NCBI RefSeq assembly: GCF_027943255.1
Contig: NC_072893.1
Span: 98,029,784 to 98,093,783, forward strand
Direction of reading: 5' to 3'
Source: Anastrepha obliqua
Taxonomy: Eukaryota; Arthropoda; Insecta; Diptera; Tephritidae
Length of the DNA stretch: 64,000 nt
Positions 12,745 to 23,507 of the stretch are shown here, piece by piece (positions within the stretch are counted from its first letter, which is position 1; each line of letters begins with the position of its first letter). Below the pieces are notes generated by a model. That model did not search any database, had not been told where the DNA came from, and was given only the letters and a program-made list of their open reading frames with translations. Both the position numbers and the translations under genes were made by a program.

Positions 12745-13304
12745 TGGCAACATGCAAAATGGCAGCAGAATGGCCAAAACCCAGAAAACCACGTCAAAGT
12801 CGATCAAAAGCGAAAGCCATCCTATTCGTTTTATTTGATTATCATAATGTTGTGCACTCAGAATTCGTTTAAAATGGTTCTACGATAAATGAAGAATGTT
12901 ATTTGCAAGTTATGCGAAGTTTGAGAGATAATGTGCGTAGGAAACGGACCAATTTGTGGAAAGAAAGCTCATGGGTCTTGCACCATCATAACGCACCATC
13001 TCACAAGGCTAATATTGTGGACACTTTTTTAACCAAAAACTCTACAAATATCATCGAACAACCACCATATTCACCGGATTTAGCCCTCTGGGCCTTTTTC
13101 CTTTTCCCAGAACTTAAATTGCCAATACGCAGATGCTGCTGTGAGTCGATAGAGGCCATTCAGGAGAATTCGTTGAAGGAGCTGAAGAAGATCTCTTCAA
13201 ACGCGTTTAAAAGATGCTTTGACGACTGGACTAATCGTTGGCATATATGTATTGCTTCAAATGGAGCCTATTTTGAAGTTGACAAAATAAATTTTGTTGA
13301 TTAA
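12745..13304 (+). pseudogene. SETMAR-type mariner transposase, C-terminal half, catalytically dead
   Basis: The reading contains AILFVLFDYHNVVHSEFV, a TAA stop at 12870 in the same frame, NGSTINEECYLQVMRSLRDN, WVLHHHNAPSHKANIVD, PPYSPDLALWAFFLFPELK and CFDDWTNRWHICIASNGAYF. In the family the second catalytic Asp sits in HHDNAPxH; here it is His. The third sits in PCDFF; here it is Ala (LWAFF). The first Asp region is absent. So two catalytic residues are substituted and the third is missing. Confidence 0.9.
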
Positions 13305-13384
13305 ACAATTATTTTGCGTTCCCGGTACTTTTTTTACAGTATATGTATATGTATGCTCGCGGCGTGCCAACTGTGCCGAGCTGC

Positions 13385-13645
13385 ATTTAGCGGAAATAAG
13401 TGGCAAAACAAGAATGAGAAAATGGGTGCTCGCGTATATGTTTTTTCGTTTTTTGTGCTTGTGAATGCTACGGAATACGCCGATGATTTCGCATTTCTAT
13501 ATTTTTATTATGTTTTGCTGTTTAGTATTATTAGAGTAACATTTTTTCAAAAAATTGTGTGTACAGATCTATTGTTTTGTTCGTGCAAACAAACACATTT
13601 TAATATATTAAAAAGCAGTAAAGTTGAATTAAATAAACTTTTGAA
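13385..13645 (+). repeat. dispersed repeat, copy 1 (inverted partner at 15757-15985)
   Basis: From AAAACAAGAATGAGAAAATG through TACGGAATACGCCGATGATT to GTTGAATTAAATAAAC this sequence recurs in reverse complement at 15757-15985 with only scattered differences. No protein or RNA function is visible in it. It lies just past the dead mariner and outside the DD41D-like element at 14074. Confidence 0.85.
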
Positions 13646-14073
13646 AAAATCTTTTTAGAGAAACGAAACGAAACTTGCACACAATACGCTATCCGAAGCA
13701 GCTTTAGGTATGTTCTTCATCAAGATGATAATTGTACTTATATCTTCTAGGCGATTCTAACAACCTTTGAAAAATTACAGAAAGAACATAGATTAGGACA
13801 TAGGCTCAAGACAACTATGATGAAGTAATAGTTGAACTAGACAATATTGTTCTATAACAGACTTTGGGATGACTTTAACAATCAATATAAGCATGAATGA
13901 GAACAAAACAACTACTGTAATTAAAGACGTGAAGCGATTGAATTCTGATCAAACAACCGTTTATAATCATCCAATATTATCAAGTTTTTCTCTTTGATAG
14001 ACACAGTAGTAGATGTTAATAATGCGAAAAGGATTTTCAAATTCTCTCAGCCCTCGCAGAATGCCTCCACATA
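13646..14073. other. no gene recognised
   Basis: About 430 bp between the repeat and the transposon end; no coding similarity. Confidence 0.5.
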
Positions 14074-14177
14074 TAGGGCCCGCCATCTATCGTTACGGAT
14101 TTGATTTGAAGAATGGTAACACTTATCTGTCATCTGATTTGACAGAAAATTAGTTTTATTCTTCCGCTGAACGAAAA

Positions 14178-14340
14178 TGGTTGTGTATACGCTCAAAGAA
14201 CGCTGGGAAATATTGCGACATTACTTTGAAAATCGTCAATGGGAAGAAGAAAAGCACCGAATGAAGCGTATGTGCGTTACTTTGCGAAAAAAATAAGAGA
14301 AACTGGCTTGCTTATTGACAAACCAACGCGTGACCGACCG
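14178..14340 (+). pseudogene. transposase N-terminus of the 14074-16142 element
   Basis: Starts MVVYTLKERWEILRHYFENR and, after a frame change, runs on as RRKAPNEAYVRYFAKKIRET and GLLIDKPTRDRP. This is the N-terminal helix-turn-helix region of insect DD41D-like transposases. A segment of about 15 residues that usually separates the two blocks is absent. The reading ends where the I-type element begins. Confidence 0.75.
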
Positions 14341-15756
14341 TCACAAAGGCTCTTATCACGTCAATTTATCAGTACGGCTTGGAGATTTATGGACATAATG
14401 CTAAAATTAAATTAAAGCTACTCTCGGCTCCCTACCATACAGCTCTGAGAAGATCTCTACGAGCATTTCCAACAACTCCTCTGAAGAATATTTTTGCGGA
14501 AACTGGACTAACTTCTATCGCAGAGAACGCAGAAGACTGTATTGGTAAACTTTACGCTAAACTTATAACAACATCGAACAACGCACTTCGAAAAGATGTA
14601 CAGCTTGCTACACTTCGAAAGCGTATTCCTAAGGTACCGGCAACCATCCATCTCTGTCTCAAATTTGCTAAAGATAATAACCTACCGCTGCAAAGGATTC
14701 AAATCAGTAAACATCGAAACCCACCCTGGCTACTTAAAGAGGCGTCCTTTATTAACAATTTAGCCCTAACGTAAAGCGAATACATCTCGTGAAGAATATA
14801 AATCCATTTTTTCTGAAATCGCAGCGAATTACAGAGCCATGGGCTGGAAGCTGATCTATACCGACGGGTCTAAGACAGAACAGACTTCATATGCTGTCGT
14901 AAAAGAGCAAAACGAAATAATAACTTATGGGCTCTTATTCCCATTCTGCTCTATCTTTACAGCAGAAGCAGTTGCAATTTTTAACGCTTTTTTGTATGCA
15001 ATTCAAAAAAAGGGCAAATTCATAGTGTGCACTGATAGCTTATCATGCTTTTCGGCCATCCAGAACTACAACAACTCTAACTACATAATTGATTTTATAA
15101 GAGAGACACTAACAACCAAACCACAAAAAATAAAAATTATGTGGATTCCTGGCCACGCAGATATTAATGGTAATACACATGCTGACCAAATTGCAAAACA
15201 AATGAGAATCACCCCTACCATTACAACCAATATCATCTTTAAACATGACATCTACAGTCTCATAAAACACCAAAGGCAAAGTGACCTCCTACGCGAGTGG
15301 AGTAATTATAACCATCCCTACTCCTTAGTTAATCCTAAGCGTGTAAAACCAGGTTTTAGTGAGTCAATCCCAACGAATATGGTCACACCATACATACGCC
15401 TTCGACTAGGCCACACAATAATTACACACGCCCATATACTTCAAGGCGTTCCACGCAACCTATGCCCTTTTTGCAACTCCACCCTGAGTATAAATCACAT
15501 TCTGTCTTCATGCCCTAACCTTGCATCGACTAAACATCATTACTTTCGCAACATTGACCCTCTTGAAATATTAAAAAATCCAACCGAAGCCAACATATCT
15601 ATATTATATAACTATCTCAAAGATACTGATCTACTTCGTCGGATTTAATCGAGCCATAATCAACCTGCCAGCCGAAAGCCTCCGATGCTAGCGCTTTTAG
15701 TTTGTATAATAATTTTATTGTTATGTAAACCTTTATAAAATAAAAACAAGTTAATT
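14341..15756 (+). pseudogene. I-clade non-LTR retrotransposon, 5'-truncated (RT end, RNase H, tail)
   Basis: The sequence enters within the RT thumb (ITSIYQYGLEIYGHNAK, then SAPYHTALRRSLRAFPTTP) and runs to 14774, where one frameshift (NLALT-TAA) moves the frame. The second frame reads EEYKSIFSEIAANYRAMGWK and then an RNase H domain: IYTDGSK (Asp), FTAEAVAIFNAFLY (Glu), VCTDSLSCFSAI (Asp), WIPGHADINGNTHADQIAK (His/Asp), so all catalytic acids are present. A cysteine/histidine tail follows (CPFCNS...HILSSCP), ending ...DTDLLRRI at 15648, then an A-rich 3' UTR. An RNase H after the RT is typical of the I clade. Apart from the truncation and one frameshift it is well kept. Confidence 0.85.
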
Positions 15757-15985
15757 TAATTAAACTTTTCTGCTTTTTAATGCATTAAAATGTGTTTGCT
15801 TGCAAGAACAAAACAATAGATCAGTACACACAATTTTTTGAAAAAATTTTGCTCTAATAATATTAAACAGCAAAACATAATAAAAAAATAGAAATGCGAA
15901 ATCATCGCCATATTCCGTAGCATTTCCAAACACGAAAAAAGATGTACGCGAGCACACATTTTCTCATTCTTGTTTTGATGCACTG
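15757..15985 (-). repeat. dispersed repeat, copy 2 (inverted partner at 13385-13645)
   Basis: Reverse complement of copy 1. It lies between the 3' end of the I-type element and the transposase C-terminus, inside the 14074-16142 transposon. With copy 1 it forms a long inverted pair about 2.1 kb apart. Confidence 0.85.
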
Positions 15986-16122
15986 AAGACCAACATACGC
16001 GATGTCATAGCTGAAATACAGCCATATACAATCGAAAATGTGTTGAAAAATTGCACCGATAGTATAGGATGGTGCATGGCTAGCCGAGGAAGCCATATGA
16101 ATGAAGTTGTGTTCCATCATTA
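15977..16122 (+). pseudogene. transposase C-terminus of the 14074-16142 element
   Basis: Reads LKTNIRDVIAEIQPYTIENV, then DSIGWCMASRGSHMNEVVFH and a stop. It matches the end of DD41D-type transposases (compare RCRTCVNEHGGHLNSIIF in the 19481 protein). The terminal inverted repeat begins a few bases past the stop. Confidence 0.75.
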
Positions 16123-16142
16123 ACGTTATATGGCGGACCCTA

Positions 16143-16727
16143 TAAATTAATTATCAAAGTAGCAGCTTCTGTAATCTAAATCCGCCAACAACATATTATG
16201 TAATAAAACTTAGAATGCACTCGATTGAGTGTTCGATACAGCCGAGCAACTCAATCGTATGCTTGATTATTTAATGGAAGTCCCGGGTCAAGCAGGATCT
16301 AGGCTCCAGAAGCAGCATGGGAAAGTCGAACGCGAGCTGGCAACAGTCTGGGTGGAGCAGTGAAGGCCGTCGATCAATGACACACGGTATGAAAACATTG
16401 TGTTAATATTTATGTAATTCTATTGAAATGTTAATCATTTCCCAAAAAAAGGTACGGCGGGGCTTAAAAGCCGCACCAGCATCAAGGCACGGAACTGCAA
16501 ACAGGCGAAAAAGTCTCTCAACCGGGTTGAGAGCTTTGCACAATGCCTCATTATATGGGAATTTCGGACTGCCTTCTGGTTGGTTTGCTAGTGGAGTCAT
16601 CAGCCAAGGCTCCAAAGGGTATCCCGAAATCACCTGCAGACAATTTTTGATTTTCAATTCCCTTATTTTTGTTTAAATATATTTATAAATAGATTAAAAA
16701 GCCTACCAATCAAAAACATGTTATGGT
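16143..16727. other. no gene recognised
   Basis: Overlapping open frames on both strands at 16403-16676 have no recognisable motif. Confidence 0.45.
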
Positions 16728-16845
16728 TTCCATGCAGCCAAGTGGAAAGGATTGTCCACATCACGGAGCAAACGTCGATCCACTGCTTGAGGGTTCACTA
16801 CCACCTCTCCACGCAATAAGTCATAAGCCAAATACTCAAAGGACA
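16728..16845 (-). pseudogene. possible PIF/Harbinger-type transposase start
   Basis: A short minus-strand frame begins MSFEYLAYDLLRGEVVVNPQ and continues AVDRRLLRDVDNPFHLAAWK. Harbinger transposases often open with an acidic lead and an R-R-x-x-R-D-x-x-NPF block before the catalytic domain. Only 41 residues are present and no DDE motif follows, so a host-gene exon cannot be excluded. Confidence 0.3.
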
Positions 16846-18009
16846 TATTCGCGTTGTTTTAATACATTTTTGTTAATTTTACAATTTTGATTCAAACTAC
16901 TAATTCTTGTTCTGTCGCTTAATTTAACCAAACCAAAATTCTTGCCGTTTAATTTGCGATAATCGTCAGGTTAACCAAACAGCTGATTTTGTTTTACCGA
17001 TTATCGTTATGAAATGGATTACCGAATAACAAAATGGTTAAAATTGTGGTTAAAGAAAACAACGCGAATATCGTTATAATGTGTTAGTGAATCGCACTAT
17101 GGACCGAACAGGTCTATGCGTAACCGCAAGCCAACCAGCCCAGTCTAATCTAACCTAACGACTATTAACAATTATTAACGACAATCATTAAGAGTCCACC
17201 ATAAGCTCGTCCGCAGGTAAAATCCGCCGAACAGTCTATTCATGAATGCCTAGTTTTTGAAAACGATAAGATATCGATGTTGACGTTTGTTCAGCAGCTA
17301 CTACAGCAGGTTATTCTCAACAGAACGTTTTTTCATCAAAGTCATACGGACTTATTTCCACCAAACAAATCACGAATTTTGTGATATGTTCTTCTTAAAG
17401 ATCGATAAAGATTGATAAAGATTTTCATAATAAGTTTCAATAACTTTAACGCTTTGGTCTATCGTGTAAAATTGAACATCTCCTCCTTGCCTCCTTGATA
17501 AATGTCAAAGATGACATAAAAAAAGGTACCGTATAGCAATTATTCACTATTCACTACTGGCATCTAGGCGTCACTTTTGAAAGACCCTTTGGAATTCATT
17601 TAATTGTGTATTCTGCTCATTCAAAATCTTCCAAAAATGATTTTTTTTATAATTCATTAATTACAATTATTTATTAAATTATATTGCTTATTCTACGATA
17701 AATCTTTGAGAAACAAGGTGCGAGTCGCTGGTAACAAATTGGTATAACATATTTCTATGTACAGTTAAACATTGTTTTATTCCAATCATATTTGTTAATG
17801 GTGTTGCCATCTAAGTTCAAAGGAAGACGGAAACGAATAGCTTCATTTCATTAGAGGTTAGGATATGGCATCAAACAAACAGTTCGGGGACTTTTTACCC
17901 CGGGCCCGAAGTTCTCAGAGGGCCCCGGACTCGAGAATAGTTCGAATTATATGGAATTAGACATAATTGGAAAAGGCCCGTATTTTCAATTTTCCTCCGG
18001 GGTCCGGAT
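16846..18009. other. no gene recognised; part of a dispersed repeat
   Basis: The segment at about 17440-17600 recurs near 58200-58365 on the same strand (GCGTCACTTTTGAAAGACCC shared). The rest shows no coding similarity. Confidence 0.5.
17440..17600 (+). repeat. dispersed repeat shared with 58200-58365
   Basis: Shared landmarks are AACTTTAACGC..TCGTGTAAA, ATGTCAAAGATGACAT, GGTACCGT.TAG.AATTA and GCGTCACTTTTGAAAGACCC. The two copies are in the same orientation, with small indels. It looks like the end region of a decayed DNA transposon; the superfamily is unknown. Confidence 0.6.
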
Positions 18010-18487
18010 ATGCTCTCTACGGCTCTGTGTGTAACAGCTAGGCTACTATGGCCGCAAATAAACAAGAAAAGGACAAAGGAATTGCTTAGTATCTCAAGAG
18101 ATAATATCTCGAAGGTCGGGGCTTGTTTAACCGGTCATTGGCTATTTGGCAGGCATTCCTCGAGACTAGGAGTTTTCTCCCATGAATATTGCACAAGTTG
18201 CAGAAATGAGGAAGGGAAAGAAACATTTGAGCACTTCCCTTGCAATTTTCCAGCCCTAGCTAAAATTAGAACAGGTTGTCTAGGCAAATATTTTTTTAAT
18301 TATCTTACAGAGCTATCTGGCGTGGAGTTGGGATCAATTCTACGTTTCATAAGAGCCACAAAATGGTTCAACGAAGGAAAGTAAATGGGGTTGCCGTGCA
18401 GCACAGTGGTATCACAACGGACCTGTAAGGTGTAACTGAGTTGGTCGTGCAGACCGACTACCACCATAACCTAACCTAACCTAAAAT
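18010..18487 (+). pseudogene. LOA/R1-type non-LTR retrotransposon 3' end
   Basis: One 124-codon frame carries LLWPQINKKRTKELLSISRD, then TGHWLFGRHSSRLG, then the zinc-binding tail CTSCRNEEGKETFEHFPC, ending at 18384. A short 3' UTR follows and ends in CCTAACCTAACCTAA (18472-18484), the simple-repeat tail typical of such elements. RT and RNase H are absent: a 5'-truncated insertion. The same C-terminal layout occurs at 21967-22365 on the other strand. Confidence 0.85.
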
Positions 18488-19363
18488 CAGAAATCATTTT
18501 CCTTTCCATTTCAAAAATGTAATGTTGGTATTTGCTTTATAAGTGTCATACATTAAGTAATTCATTTATACGCAAGCAAAGCTGTGAGCGTATAAGACAC
18601 ACATTCCAATGCAACCCTATGTAACCGCAAAAATTTTTTTTTAATGAAGATGGGCCCCAATTTCTTGAACTGGTAAAAATATAGCCACTAGTGACTAGTT
18701 CAGTACTAGAGCAATGCTTTGTAGAAAATTGATTCACCTCGAACTAGAAATTTGATTCACCTCGCAAGGTGTTAATAGACGGATTTATTTGTACATGATG
18801 GCGCAAAATTAATCCCCCTGTCGGAAGATCTATAATTTTTGCAAATTACGTCGTACGTCAACCATATTTGGCATTTGTGAAGTAGGCAATTCCAGTATAC
18901 AAACAGATAACTCCACTACTTGTCAAAACAAAGATTTCACTGAAAATTATTTATTTTTGTTTAGTAGTTTTAGTTTTATGGTTACGTGCAGCTGATTTTC
19001 TATTTATATTTGTACATTTATCGGCGCTATTTATCTTTTTTCCCCTTCCTTTTTAATTATTCAGCTGTCCTTTGTTTTGCTATGCATTTTTCTACCTATA
19101 TTTTCACACTCGCAATGATCATTCACATTTCTGTGTGGCGTAATCCCAAAACACGTTAGTCATATTTGCTAACATATTTTCGTATCTGCTTACTCATATT
19201 CCGATTTCCTAATTTACCTATTATACGCTAACAACGATGTAGGCGCGGAAATATAAATGGAAATAAAACACATATAGATATTATAATTTCCTGCATCAAG
19301 TGAAAATATTTTATGGGGCATGAGTGTGAATATGAGTATTACTTATGTATATACATATCTAAG
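18488..19363. other. no gene; repeat piece shared with 33833-33905
   Basis: At 18806-18885 the text CGGAAGATCTATAATTTTTG...CCATATTTGGCA closely matches 33838-33905, where it precedes a decayed DD41D-like transposase. It is probably the end of a related element whose coding part is lost here. Nothing else recognised. Confidence 0.5.
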
Positions 19364-19365
19364 TA

Positions 19366-20678
19366 CAGGGTGGCTGATGAATTTTGCTACATTAAGAAAC
19401 TCAAATAACTTTTTTTTTAGTATATGGAATTCATTAATTTTTTTTCAAGTTGAAGTTCATTAAATTTTATTAAATGTAGCTTAACTAGTTTTAAAAATAA
19501 TTGAATTTAAATGCCCCCCATGCTCGTTGACACAAGTGCGGCATCTTAGTAAAAAGTTGTTCATTGCTGCTTTGAGAGTTGCGACAGGAATAGCCGCAAT
19601 TGTTGCCCGAATGGATTGTTTTAGTTCATCCAAATTTGTTGGCTTTGTTTTATAAACTTCTTGTTTACATAAACCCCACAAGAAAAAGTCAGGTGCAGTA
19701 AGGTCAGGCGACCTGGGGGGCCAACGAAATTCGGAGTTTCTTGAAATCAGTTTATTGGGAAATTTTCGTCGCAACTCTGTCATAACAGTCTGGGCTATTT
19801 GAGACGTTGCCCCATCTTGTTGAAACCACACAGAGTTGAAAGGAATTCTCTTTCGGCGTAGTTCTGGATAGAAAAATTCGTTCAGCATTTTCAAATAACG
19901 GTCTCCAGTAACCGTAACGGTGTGACCATTTTCTTCAAACAAATAAGGCCCGACAATACAGCGTGAAGAAACCGCACACCACACTGTCACGCGAAGAGGA
20001 TGCAATTCCGTCTCGTGGAGTATCTGTGGGTTAGAAGTACTCCATATTCGACAATTTGGTTTGTTCACATTGCCGTTTAAATCGAAATGGGCCTCATCAG
20101 ACATGAAAAGGCAGTTTAACATGTTTTGGTCTTCTTCCACCATTTGCAGGATCTTCTGGCAAAATTCCAAGCGAATCGGCAAGTCTGCTGCATTCAGTTT
20201 GTTAACCATTTGAATTTTGTAGGGAAATAAGTCTAAATCTTTGTGCATTATTGTTTGCAAAGACTGTCGGCTGACACCAAGTTGAGCAGATAAGCTTCTT
20301 GTTGAAACCCTTGGATTGCTTTGTATAGCTGCAGCTACAGCAGCGATCGTTTCCTCCGTCCGAACTGGTGGGTTTCGATGATAAGGCCTTCTTGCGACTG
20401 TTCCTTGCTCAGCAAAATTATTCACCAGTCTCATTATGGTCCATCTGCTCGGGGGATCGCCGCCAAATATCCGCCTGTACTCTCTCTGTACCAAAACTAC
20501 GGACTCCAGTGCGTGATAAGCGGCGGACTATCCAAATTCTTGTTTGCGTGTCCCAGTTATCCATTTTAATAAATTTTAAAGATCAATCTGCAAATTAAAA
20601 CAAAAATGGAACAGATAACTTAAAAAGAAAAAAAGTTATTCAACTTTTTTTTGGTAGCGGCTTTCATCAGCCACCCTG
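19366..20678 (-). mobile_element. complete 1313-bp DD41D Tc1/mariner-superfamily transposon
   Basis: Both ends carry CAGGGTGGCTGATGAA (one G/T-type change region after about 14 bp: the right end reads TTCATCAGCC in place), with TA on each side (19364-19365 and 20679-20680). One transposase gene fills the interior on the minus strand. A second copy starts at 63099 with the same terminus. The high similarity of the copies points to fairly recent activity. Confidence 0.93.
19481..20564 (-). pseudogene. DD41D transposase, one frameshift from intact
   Basis: Cut-and-paste transposase. The likely start is the ATG at 20562-20564 (MDNWDTQTRIWIVRRL); one extra base near 20515 throws the frame, and an open frame of 337 codons runs from 20494. 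In that numbering a helix-turn-helix lies at about 40-90, and the DDE domain has FMSDEAHFDLNG (Asp133), VWFQQDGATSQIAQ (Asp227) and SPDLTAPDFFLWG (Asp269). Asp227 and Asp269 are 41 residues apart, hence DD41D. It ends NEHGGHLNSIIFKTS. All three catalytic Asp are present, so the frameshift is the only visible defect. The N-terminus matches the insect HTH domain I remember as DUF4817-like. Confidence 0.93.
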
Positions 20679-20680
20679 TA

Positions 20681-21120
20681 TATTTTAAAGTATGCACTTT
20701 TCATTGACCACTTGACAAATTTACGCGCCCGTTCTACTGCACGAATTGGTACTCATTTTAATTCTAGCAACTTTTCACTCTTGTTAAAAATATCTGCAAG
20801 TGCCTGAGAAATGCAATTACTGAAATTCCTCAGCAGCCAACTGGGCATTGGGTTCACATCATAAGAAGCTGTATACATACATTTTTGGTGAAATTGCCGT
20901 TATTCAGCCAAATATTCTGAAATTCTTGTCACTCTTTCATTATGCATACGTACATACAATAGAGTACTGTCAATTGTGCTGCATTTAGATACATTTTTAA
21001 AACCTTGGCACGATTTTCCTACTCTACTTTAAATTAAAAATGAACATATATAAGTCTTTGCTCTGTACATATACATATATAGGAATATACTGGGCACATC
21101 AAAAAAAGTAAACAAATATA
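20681..21120. other. no gene recognised
   Basis: About 440 bp without coding similarity. Confidence 0.5.
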
Positions 21121-21858
21121 TTACTTTAGTAGCGGACCCGACAGACTTCGTTGACCCAGTAAAAGTCAATTCTGTGTCCCTGGCGAAGAAGGTGCAGGTG
21201 CTGATGAATTAATGCAATTAAGGGATTAGGATTGCTCCGATTTTGGATAGCTTCTAAACAAGAGCGACTGTCGCTATATATGACTAGTTTTTCCATTTTC
21301 AATTCTTTCTGAGCCCACTTCAGTGCAGCGTCAATTGCTAGAGCTTCAGCCTGGAAGACAATGCATGTGTCATGCAATTTAAATTTACGTGTCGTCCAGT
21401 CGTCATCTTGTTTATGAACGACAAAAGCTGATCAACAAGCGCCTGTTTCAAACTTGCTTTCTTTTATCTTCAGATGCAGTGGCGTGAACCCTGAAAGCGC
21501 CAGAGCCGAATTGGCCGAAACTGTGTGAAAGCCTCTGATTGCTCGTATAGCGAAATTTCTTTGGAACGAGCAGAGAAGACGGCGAATATAATTAAACTGT
21601 ATGGCTTTGCACCATATACTTGCAGCGTAAGTTATATATAGTTGGCTCCACAACTTGTTTATAAATTGTCATAACGTTCTCCGCGTGTACACCCCATGTG
21701 GGTCTAACATATCGGCATACGTTTTTATATACTCGTTGAAATTTTTCGACAACGTACTTAGCATGATTGGTGAACCTCAGTCGATCGTCTATTACTACAC
21801 CCAGGTACTTCATTTCTTTGACGAAGATTAGTCGATTGCCATTTAAAAATAGTTCAGC
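21121..21858 (-). pseudogene. non-LTR retrotransposon fragment (RT thumb to RNase H)
   Basis: On the minus strand from 21858: RT end with EMKYLGVVIDDRLRF and RPTWGVHAENVMTIYKQVVE, a frameshift near 21600-21650, then YAASIWCKAIQ and RAIRGFHTVSANSALALSG. After a stop near 21432 an RNase H part follows: FQAEALAIDAALKWAQKELK (Glu) and LVIYSDSRSCLEAIQNR (Asp), then IDFYWV. The TDGS start of RNase H is missing. At 21121-21150 the text turns into AACGAAGTCTGTCGGGTCCG, which resembles a Helitron 3' end. Upstream it is cut at 21858 by the tail of the next element. Confidence 0.75.
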
Positions 21859-21860
21859 TT

Positions 21861-22858
21861 GTTGGTTAGATTAGGTTAGGTTTGGCTGAAGCGGTTGTTC
21901 ACTATGGGACACACTCAGGCTCATAGCTCATTGTAATGCCGCATGGGGAACTTGTCCTTATCTCTCCTAAAACCAGTGGTTACTAAATTTTATAAGATCC
22001 TTGATTCCGACAGAACTGTGATCTTCCAATTCATTAAAGCATTGTCTACTCAAAATAGTGAGTCTACGTGAGACAGTGACACAAAAGTTGCGGGATATTC
22101 TCTTCCTCATATCTAGACAACTTCTGCAGAAGTCATGTGTTTGCACACCAATTCTCTGGGCGTGCCTACTGATCAAGCAATGCACCGTTATAACTGAAAT
22201 CAGTGTGCTAAGACAGTGCTTATCTCGTCTTAGCAGAAGTTCCGTGCGTTTAGCATTGAGAGTCGGCCACAGCTGTCGGACGATTTTGCAAATGGTTTCA
22301 TTACGCCATCTTTCATTCGCTGCTCTTACAATTTCCTCAAAGATAATCAGTATACATGTTTGCAAGGGTACGCATACCCTATTGTACTATGTACTCATCG
22401 TTCAAATTGGTGCAGATTTTCGCTAGTTAATCGGCTCTGCAGTTATCCTCAATGTCACAATAGCCTGGAACTCATGTTAACATTAGGTGAAATGACTCAG
22501 CCATCTCGTTAAGAGACGCCTTTCTCAAGGGCATTCCACCATATTGCAATAACGTAGTAGAGAATTGGTCTGAATACTACTGTGTATAACCAGTATATCA
22601 TTCTGGGTCTCAACCCCCATTTTCCCCCAATTTGCCTTCCGCAGAAGCACAACGGCGTCGGAGCTTTGCGTATTCTATCTGCGACTGTAATCTGCCGCAT
22701 TTACCTTCCTATCCAGTACAAGTTCTAATATTTAGTCCTTTCTGTTACTCTAAAGGTTTCCCCCTAGGAATATTTGTTTAAAAGCAGGTGTTTTATGTTT
22801 CTTGCTGAACAGTGTCAGTTCCGTTTTTTCTGGATTTACTTCTAGTCTTTGACTTTGT
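21861..22858 (-). pseudogene. LOA/R1-type retrotransposon, 5'-truncated, inserted in the element at 21121-21858
   Basis: Read from 22858 on the minus strand: RLEVNPEKTELTLFSKKHKT (RT palm/thumb), then about 22700-22509 WGLRPRMIYWLYTVVFRPIL, then the C-terminal part (22365-21967) with VRQLWPTLNAKRTELLLRRD and CRSCLDM. It closes with a 3' UTR ending CCTAACCTAATCTAACC at 21861. Many stops and shifts. Its tail touches the RT frame of the other element at 21858, so it probably inserted there. Confidence 0.75.
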
Positions 22859-23507
22859 TAAAGTAATGTGACTACCAGGAAACTGAATCTTTCAACAGCA
22901 CAACTATGCCAAGCAAACGTTGATAATTTATATACCAAACGCTTGAGACTCGTGATACTGCAGCGCAATTCGCAGACCTTAATCTTAGCGAGCATTTGTA
23001 GAAGCAATCTGATAGTAAAATCAGACAGAGAACTATTTCCAATAAGACGGACATTAATTAAAGAATAATGCAAAGTCTCTCAAGGCATTAGAACTATCTT
23101 GCGGATACAATGCCTTGAAGATTCGGTAAAGCACCAAAGCTAAATGGAATACAATCGAACTGTTTACTTCATGTTAATGGTTTTTGAATGTTATGCATTC
23201 CATATACTTTTTTATAACTATTTTTATTTTTTGTTGTTTTTCTTTTTTTGTACTGTGTTTTCTTTAATTGAAACTTTTGATCAATAACAGACTGAAATAA
23301 AAACTTTAACACTACATAATATAAAAAACTACTCACTTTTTGTGACGCTCACAGTAGTGACATACATATGTATATTCTGTTGCATTTGCAACACTTGTGA
23401 GAGCTGTTTGCAATTTTTTATTATTTATTTATGTCAAGGAGTACAACAATCTTACTTACCAAAATTAAGCCTAACTCAACAATTGTCAAACATAGATAAA
23501 AAAAATA
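22859..23507. other. no gene recognised
   Basis: Open frames on both strands at 22858-23073 overlap one another and carry no known motif. Confidence 0.45.

Larger units (their letters stand above)
14074..16142 (+). mobile_element. TA-flanked Tc1/mariner-superfamily transposon, interrupted
   Basis: The left end reads TAGGGCCCGCCAT and the right end in reverse complement reads TAGGGTCCGCCAT. Both are bordered by TA (14072-14073 and 16143-16144). Inside are the first and last parts of one transposase in the same orientation (14178-14340 and 15977-16122); the roughly 1.6 kb between is filled by an I-type retrotransposon fragment and the inverted copy of a dispersed repeat. About 600 bp of transposase core appears to be missing. 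Confidence 0.8.

Noticed and set aside
16403..16676. Opposed 82- and 84-codon frames
   Set aside because: Mutual shadows without motifs; no repeat or splice evidence.
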